From Oxalobacteraceae bacterium (GTDB taxonomy: Bacteria > Pseudomonadota > Gammaproteobacteria > Burkholderiales > Burkholderiaceae_D), in contig JAIXQK010000020.1 in the NCBI GenBank assembly GCA_027485795.1, forward strand, positions 1-56,885: a stretch of DNA of 56,885 bases, read 5' to 3'. The notes under the pieces are model-generated. The model ran no database searches. It saw only the letters and a program-made list of their open reading frames with translations, and had not been told where the DNA came from. Position numbers and translations under genes: made by a program. Shown piece after piece: positions 49,277 to 56,885 of this stretch. Position 1 is the first letter of the stretch; each line of letters opens with the position of its first letter.

Positions 49277-49345
49277 AGCTGGTTTTCAAATCCCGCTGAT
49301 GACCCGTTTACGATACGCGTCAAGCGGCACCCCTCCTGATTCTTC

Positions 49346-50572
49346 ATGTCTGTTGCCCAAGACGTTGACGCTAGCCGCATGACACCAACCGAGATTCGGG
49401 CATCGGTTTCGCTCGCCTCGATTTTCGGTTTGCGCATGCTCGGGCTGTTCCTGATCCTGCCGGTATTTGCAGTGCATGCAAAGTCGATGCCGGGCGGCGA
49501 AGACGCGATGCTGGTCGGCTTGGCCATGGGTATGTATGGCTTGACCCAGGCGATTGGACAAATCCCGTTCGGCATAGCGTCCGATCGCTTCGGCCGCAAA
49601 CGTATCATCGTGATTGGGTTGGTGCTGTTCATCCTTGGTTCTTTAATTGCGGCGATCGATACCCATGTCATTTGGGTCATCATCGGGCGTGCAGTACAGG
49701 GGGCAGGGGCGGTGTCGGCCGCAGTCACTGCACTGATCGCAGACTCCACGCGAGACGAACACCGCACCAAGGCGATGGCCTTAGTGGGTGCTTCAATCGG
49801 TTTGACCTATGCGGCGTCATTGGTCATGGCGCCACTCCTGTATGCCGCCATTGGCATGAGCGGCATGTTCATGTTGGTGGCGGTGCTGGCGGCAGTTGCG
49901 ATTGCCGTTGTGTTATTCATCACGCCGCAGGCGCCGCCGCGCTCGCCTGAGCGCGCCTCATTCATGCAAGTGCTGGCAGATCCTGAATTAATGCGCATGA
50001 ACTTTGGTGTATTTGCGCTGCACGGGATACAGATGTCGATGTTCGTGGTGCTGCCGAACGTTTTGGTTGACGCCGGTGGATTGCCGATCGACCAGCATTG
50101 GAAGATTTATCTGCCTGTGGTGCTGGTCTCTTTCATCTTAATGTTGCCGCCGATTTTTCTGGGCGAGAAGCGCGGCAGGATGAAGCAAGTATTCGTGTTT
50201 TCGATTGGCCTGCTGCTGTTGGTCGAGATTGGATTGCGCGCTGCGATCGCAGAGACGCAATTGTCATTCGAGATGCTGGTGGCCTTACTGCTCGCGTTTT
50301 TTGTGGCTTTCAATATTCTGGAAGCAAGTCAACCATCACTGGTATCAAGGCTAGCACCTGCGTCTGCGCGCGGTGCGGCGCTTGGCATTTACAACACGAT
50401 GCAGGCCATCGGCTTGTTTGCAGGCGGGGCAGGTGGCGGCTTGTTGGCCAAGCACTATGGCGCCCCGGCGGTGTTCACTGCGGGCTGTGTTGTCACACTT
50501 GCCTGGCTTATAATCGCGTCATCAATGAAACACATGCCGCGGCGAGCACAGCGCGAAGCGGCGCCCGCCTGA
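49346..50572 (+). CDS. MFS transporter, YajR-like
   Basis: Major facilitator superfamily drug:proton antiporter-type protein, 408 residues, 12 membrane segments. Motif A appears as GIASDRFGRKR (between TM2 and TM3), with an N-terminal FGLRMLGLFLILPVF and GRAVQGAGAVSAAVTALIAD motif typical of YajR. E. coli YajR has an extra C-terminal ferredoxin-like YAM domain that is absent here, since the protein ends soon after TM12. The substrate is unknown. ssb follows 36 nt after its stop. Confidence 0.88.
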   Translation: MSVAQDVDASRMTPTEIRASVSLASIFGLRMLGLFLILPVFAVHAKSMPGGEDAMLVGLAMGMYGLTQAIGQIPFGIASDRFGRKRIIVIGLVLFILGSLIAAIDTHVIWVIIGRAVQGAGAVSAAVTALIADSTRDEHRTKAMALVGASIGLTYAASLVMAPLLYAAIGMSGMFMLVAVLAAVAIAVVLFITPQAPPRSPERASFMQVLADPELMRMNFGVFALHGIQMSMFVVLPNVLVDAGGLPIDQHWKIYLPVVLVSFILMLPPIFLGEKRGRMKQVFVFSIGLLLLVEIGLRAAIAETQLSFEMLVALLLAFFVAFNILEASQPSLVSRLAPASARGAALGIYNTMQAIGLFAGGAGGGLLAKHYGAPAVFTAGCVVTLAWLIIASSMKHMPRRAQREAAPA

Positions 50573-50608
50573 TTTCATTTCTATTTTCTTTCCAATCGGG
50601 AGATTCGC

Positions 50609-51067
50609 ATGGCATCCGTGAACAAGGTCATCATCGTCGGCAACCTCGGACGCGATCCCGAGACGCGTTATATGCCGAGTGGCGATGCGATCACCAATAT
50701 CGCGGTAGCGACCACCGACAAATGGAAAGACAAGAGCACGGGTGAGCAAAAAGAAGCCACCGAATGGCATCGTATTTCGTTCTTCGGCAGGCTGGCGGAA
50801 GTGGCGGGGCAGTACCTGAAAAAAGGTTCGCAGGTGTACATTGAGGGCAAGCTGCGCACCCGCAAATACACCGACAAAGACGGCGTCGAAAAATATTCCA
50901 CCGAGATCGTTGCGGATGTCATGCAGATGCTTGGCAGTCGCCAAGGCGGTGGTGCAGCACAGATGGATGATCACGGCAGCAGCCGTGGTGCCTCACAGCC
51001 ACCCGCACAAATGGGTGGGCGCCAGCCAGCCAACATCAATCTCGAGGATGACGACATCCCGTTCTGA
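50609..51067 (+). CDS. ssb: single-stranded DNA-binding protein
   Basis: Tetrameric SSB for replication, recombination and repair, 152 residues. The OB-fold (about 1-110) begins [21 protein letters not shown] and includes [22 protein letters not shown] Gly/Gln/Pro-rich linker leads to the acidic tip DDDIPF, which recruits partner proteins. GGGAG upstream serves as RBS. Its location beside uvrA (with an MFS gene between) is common in Betaproteobacteria. Confidence 0.97.
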   Translation: MASVNKVIIVGNLGRDPETRYMPSGDAITNIAVATTDKWKDKSTGEQKEATEWHRISFFGRLAEVAGQYLKKGSQVYIEGKLRTRKYTDKDGVEKYSTEIVADVMQMLGSRQGGGAAQMDDHGSSRGASQPPAQMGGRQPANINLEDDDIPF

Positions 51068-51099
51068 TTGATTCTCGCTATTCGTAGCCGGGTGCGACC

Positions 51100-51801
51100 A
51101 TGGCGAGGCTGCCCCGGTTGGTGGTTGCAAATCACCTGCATTACCTGATTGCGCTGGCGCATCACCAGCAAGTCTTATTCGTCGATGAGACGGACTATCA
51201 GCGTTTTCTGAGTGCCTTGGCCGATGCAGCGCGCCAATATCGTGTCGCCTTGCATGCCTATGTGTTGCTGCCGGATCGGGTTCATGTGCTTGCCACGCCC
51301 AGCGACACGCTAGGCCTAAGCAAGATGATGCAAGCCGTTGGCCGAATCTACGTCCCTTACTTCAACGCGCGTCATCAGCGCACCGGTAGCCTGTGGGGTG
51401 GCCGCTTTCGCGCCACCGTGCTGGATGCCGCCAGTTATTTCAATGACTGTGCGCATCTGATCGAGTATTTGCCGGTGCAGAGCGGCGCCAGCCAGGATAT
51501 GGCTGCCTATCCCTGGTCGAGTTATCCGCATCACGCGGGTCTGCAACGCCAGCCTTGGCTGACCGACCATCCGGTGTACTGGGCGATGGGCAATACACCC
51601 TTTGACCGAGAGGCGGCCTACCAGCGCCGCTGTACCCAGCCGCCGGCCCCCGAATTAACCGCAGCCATCGAGGCCGCCACGCACAAGGGCTGGGCGCTCG
51701 GACCGGAAGCCTTTCAAGCCAGCCTTGCGAAGCTCACCCAGCGCCGGTTGCAGCCGGCCCGGCGCGGTCGGCCACGGCGCCCGGCGCCCGGCGCAAAATG
51801 A
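51100..51801 (+). CDS. REP-associated tyrosine transposase-like protein with degenerate HUH motif
   Basis: A 233-residue protein of the Y1_Tnp/RAYT (IS200-like) family. Family hallmarks remain: the start MARLPRLVV, HAYVLLPDRVHVLATP (52-67), and LGLSKMMQAVGRIYVPYFNARHQRTGSLWGGRF (about 71-103 in parts), with Y84 and Y87 in the catalytic-tyrosine region. Normal members read PNHVHLL; here R60-V61-H62 replaces HVH, and the usual RGNNRQ segment reads LAHHQQ. The C-terminus is very basic. Nuclease activity is therefore doubtful; it may be domesticated or decaying. No RBS or terminal repeats of an IS are seen. Confidence 0.82.
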   Translation: MARLPRLVVANHLHYLIALAHHQQVLFVDETDYQRFLSALADAARQYRVALHAYVLLPDRVHVLATPSDTLGLSKMMQAVGRIYVPYFNARHQRTGSLWGGRFRATVLDAASYFNDCAHLIEYLPVQSGASQDMAAYPWSSYPHHAGLQRQPWLTDHPVYWAMGNTPFDREAAYQRRCTQPPAPELTAAIEAATHKGWALGPEAFQASLAKLTQRRLQPARRGRPRRPAPGAK

Positions 51802-51807
51802 GCTGCC

Positions 51808-51893
51808 ATAGGGACAATAGGGACCGATCCGTCCCTAATTAAACCCAAGACTTCCCAGCGCCTAACTTAATTAGGATTTGACCCTAATTTTTT
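51808..51893 (+). repeat. cluster of direct and inverted repeats between the RAYT-like gene and gltB
   Basis: ATAGGGAC occurs twice (51808-51815, 51817-51824). TAGGGAC (51818-51824) forms a hairpin with GTCCCTA (51831-51837). CCTAATTAA (51834-51842) is inverted as TTAATTAGG (51867-51875), whose last seven bases also pair with CCTAATT (51883-51889). The elements could be RAYT-associated REP-like palindromes or an RNA switch before gltB. Confidence 0.55.
51869..51893 (+). terminator. A/T-rich intrinsic terminator candidate upstream of gltB
   Basis: AATTAGG (51869-51875) pairs with CCTAATT (51883-51889) around a 7-nt loop and ends in TTTT (51890-51893). The stem is A/T-rich, so it may be weak. 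It would stop transcripts from ssb and the RAYT-like gene before the gltB promoter. Confidence 0.5.
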
Positions 51894-51896
51894 CGG

Positions 51897-51925
51897 TTGA
51901 ACCCTGTATTGCATTGCACTATCCT
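51897..51925 (+). promoter_or_regulatory. candidate gltB promoter
   Basis: TTGAAC (51897-51902), a 17-nt spacer and TATCCT (51920-51925) each match sigma-70 boxes at 4 of 6 positions. The predicted start near 51932 gives a leader of about 27 nt that includes the gltB RBS GGAG at 51948-51951. Confidence 0.4.
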
Positions 51926-51958
51926 CTCCGACCCCACGCAATTTTTCGGAGTGCCGCC

Positions 51959-56638
<4,680 letters not shown>

Positions 56639-56655
56639 GCATAGAGAAAAACATC

Positions 56656-56885
56656 ATGGGAAAAGTTACGGGTTTTCTGGAATACCAGCGCTTGCAAGAG
56701 GCGAGCGAAGCGCCGGGCACGCGGCTAAAGCACTACAAGGAATTTGTACTGCATTTGTCCGATGCAGATGCAAAAACGCAGGGCGCACGTTGCATGGATT
56801 GCGGTATTCCGTTTTGCAATACGGGCTGTCCGGTCAATAACATCATCCCGGATTGGAATGACTTGGTATATCGCGGTAACTACCG
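56656..56885 (+). CDS. gltD: glutamate synthase (NADPH) small subunit, 3' end missing
   Basis: Beta subunit that oxidises NADPH and passes electrons through FAD and Fe-S clusters to GltB. Only the first 76 codons are inside the window. [12 protein letters not shown] is the family N-terminus, and the cysteine cluster [14 protein letters not shown] (C46, C49, C54, C58) binds 4Fe-4S clusters. The reading frame is open to the window edge. It is cotranscribed with gltB. Confidence 0.95.
   Translation, partial: MGKVTGFLEYQRLQEASEAPGTRLKHYKEFVLHLSDADAKTQGARCMDCGIPFCNTGCPVNNIIPDWNDLVYRGNY

Noticed and set aside
49266-49281. LexA-like sequence CTGT-N8-CTGG near uvrA
   Set aside because: Only one half matches CTGT-N8-ACAG, so SOS control of uvrA cannot be claimed from it.

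Overview
The window is a stretch of a betaproteobacterial chromosome, most likely order Burkholderiales. The evidence is the ribosomal protein sequences (for example a 325-residue RpoA and an RpsC with a long Ala/Pro/Lys tail), system II cytochrome c maturation (ResB/CcsB), a zinc-cysteine-free HemB, a NodI/NodJ-type ABC-2 exporter, and the gene order hpf-rpoN-lptB-lptA-lptC-kdsC-kdsD. Family and genus cannot be fixed from the sequence alone. Coding density is very high, and no stretch longer than 300 bases lacks a gene. I saw no tRNA, rRNA, CRISPR array, prophage or complete insertion sequence.

Layout. (1) 1-13255: the S10-spc-alpha superoperon from a truncated rplD to rplQ, with secY, infA, rpmJ and rpoA, closed by a strong intrinsic terminator. 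A promoter-like site starts the spc segment before rplN. (2) 13267-17053: a NodIJ-type ABC exporter, cutA and dsbD. (3) 17092-19608, minus strand: an orphan hypothetical gene, hemB and the GTPase gene engB. (4) 19734-25521: diheme cytochrome c4, resB and ccsB, then msrP and msrQ. (5) 25457-27319: lysA with the small lipoprotein gene lptM (minus), and cyaY (plus). (6) 27352-37680: the class A penicillin-binding protein gene mrcA (minus), then the type IV pilus operon pilMNOPQ running into aroK, aroB and dgt with 4-nt start/stop overlaps. (7) 37727-43235, minus strand: hpf, rpoN and the lipopolysaccharide genes lptB, lptA, lptC, kdsC and kdsD. (8) 43336-50572: a KefB-type antiporter, an AEC transporter, uvrA (minus) and a YajR-like MFS transporter. 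(9) 50609-56885: ssb, a degenerate REP-associated transposase-like gene, gltB and the start of gltD.

How the parts work together. The left quarter builds the translation and transcription machinery. The dsbD/hemB/cytochrome c4/resB/ccsB/msrPQ block makes heme, keeps periplasmic cysteines reduced, attaches heme to c-type cytochromes and repairs periplasmic methionines. The pil genes encode the inner-membrane alignment complex and secretin of type IV pili. The hpf-kdsD run supplies Kdo and moves lipopolysaccharide to the outer membrane.

Most of the window is conserved housekeeping DNA, and I found no large novel system. The strongest unannotated signal is a probable small RNA at about 18800-18910 (+). 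It has two hairpins whose apical loops both carry CCUCCC, complementary to Shine-Dalgarno sequences, and it ends in an intrinsic terminator that lies antisense to the 3' end of engB. Second is the RAYT-like protein at 51100, whose HUH motif has lost its first histidine. A cluster of alternative hairpins lies between it and gltB.
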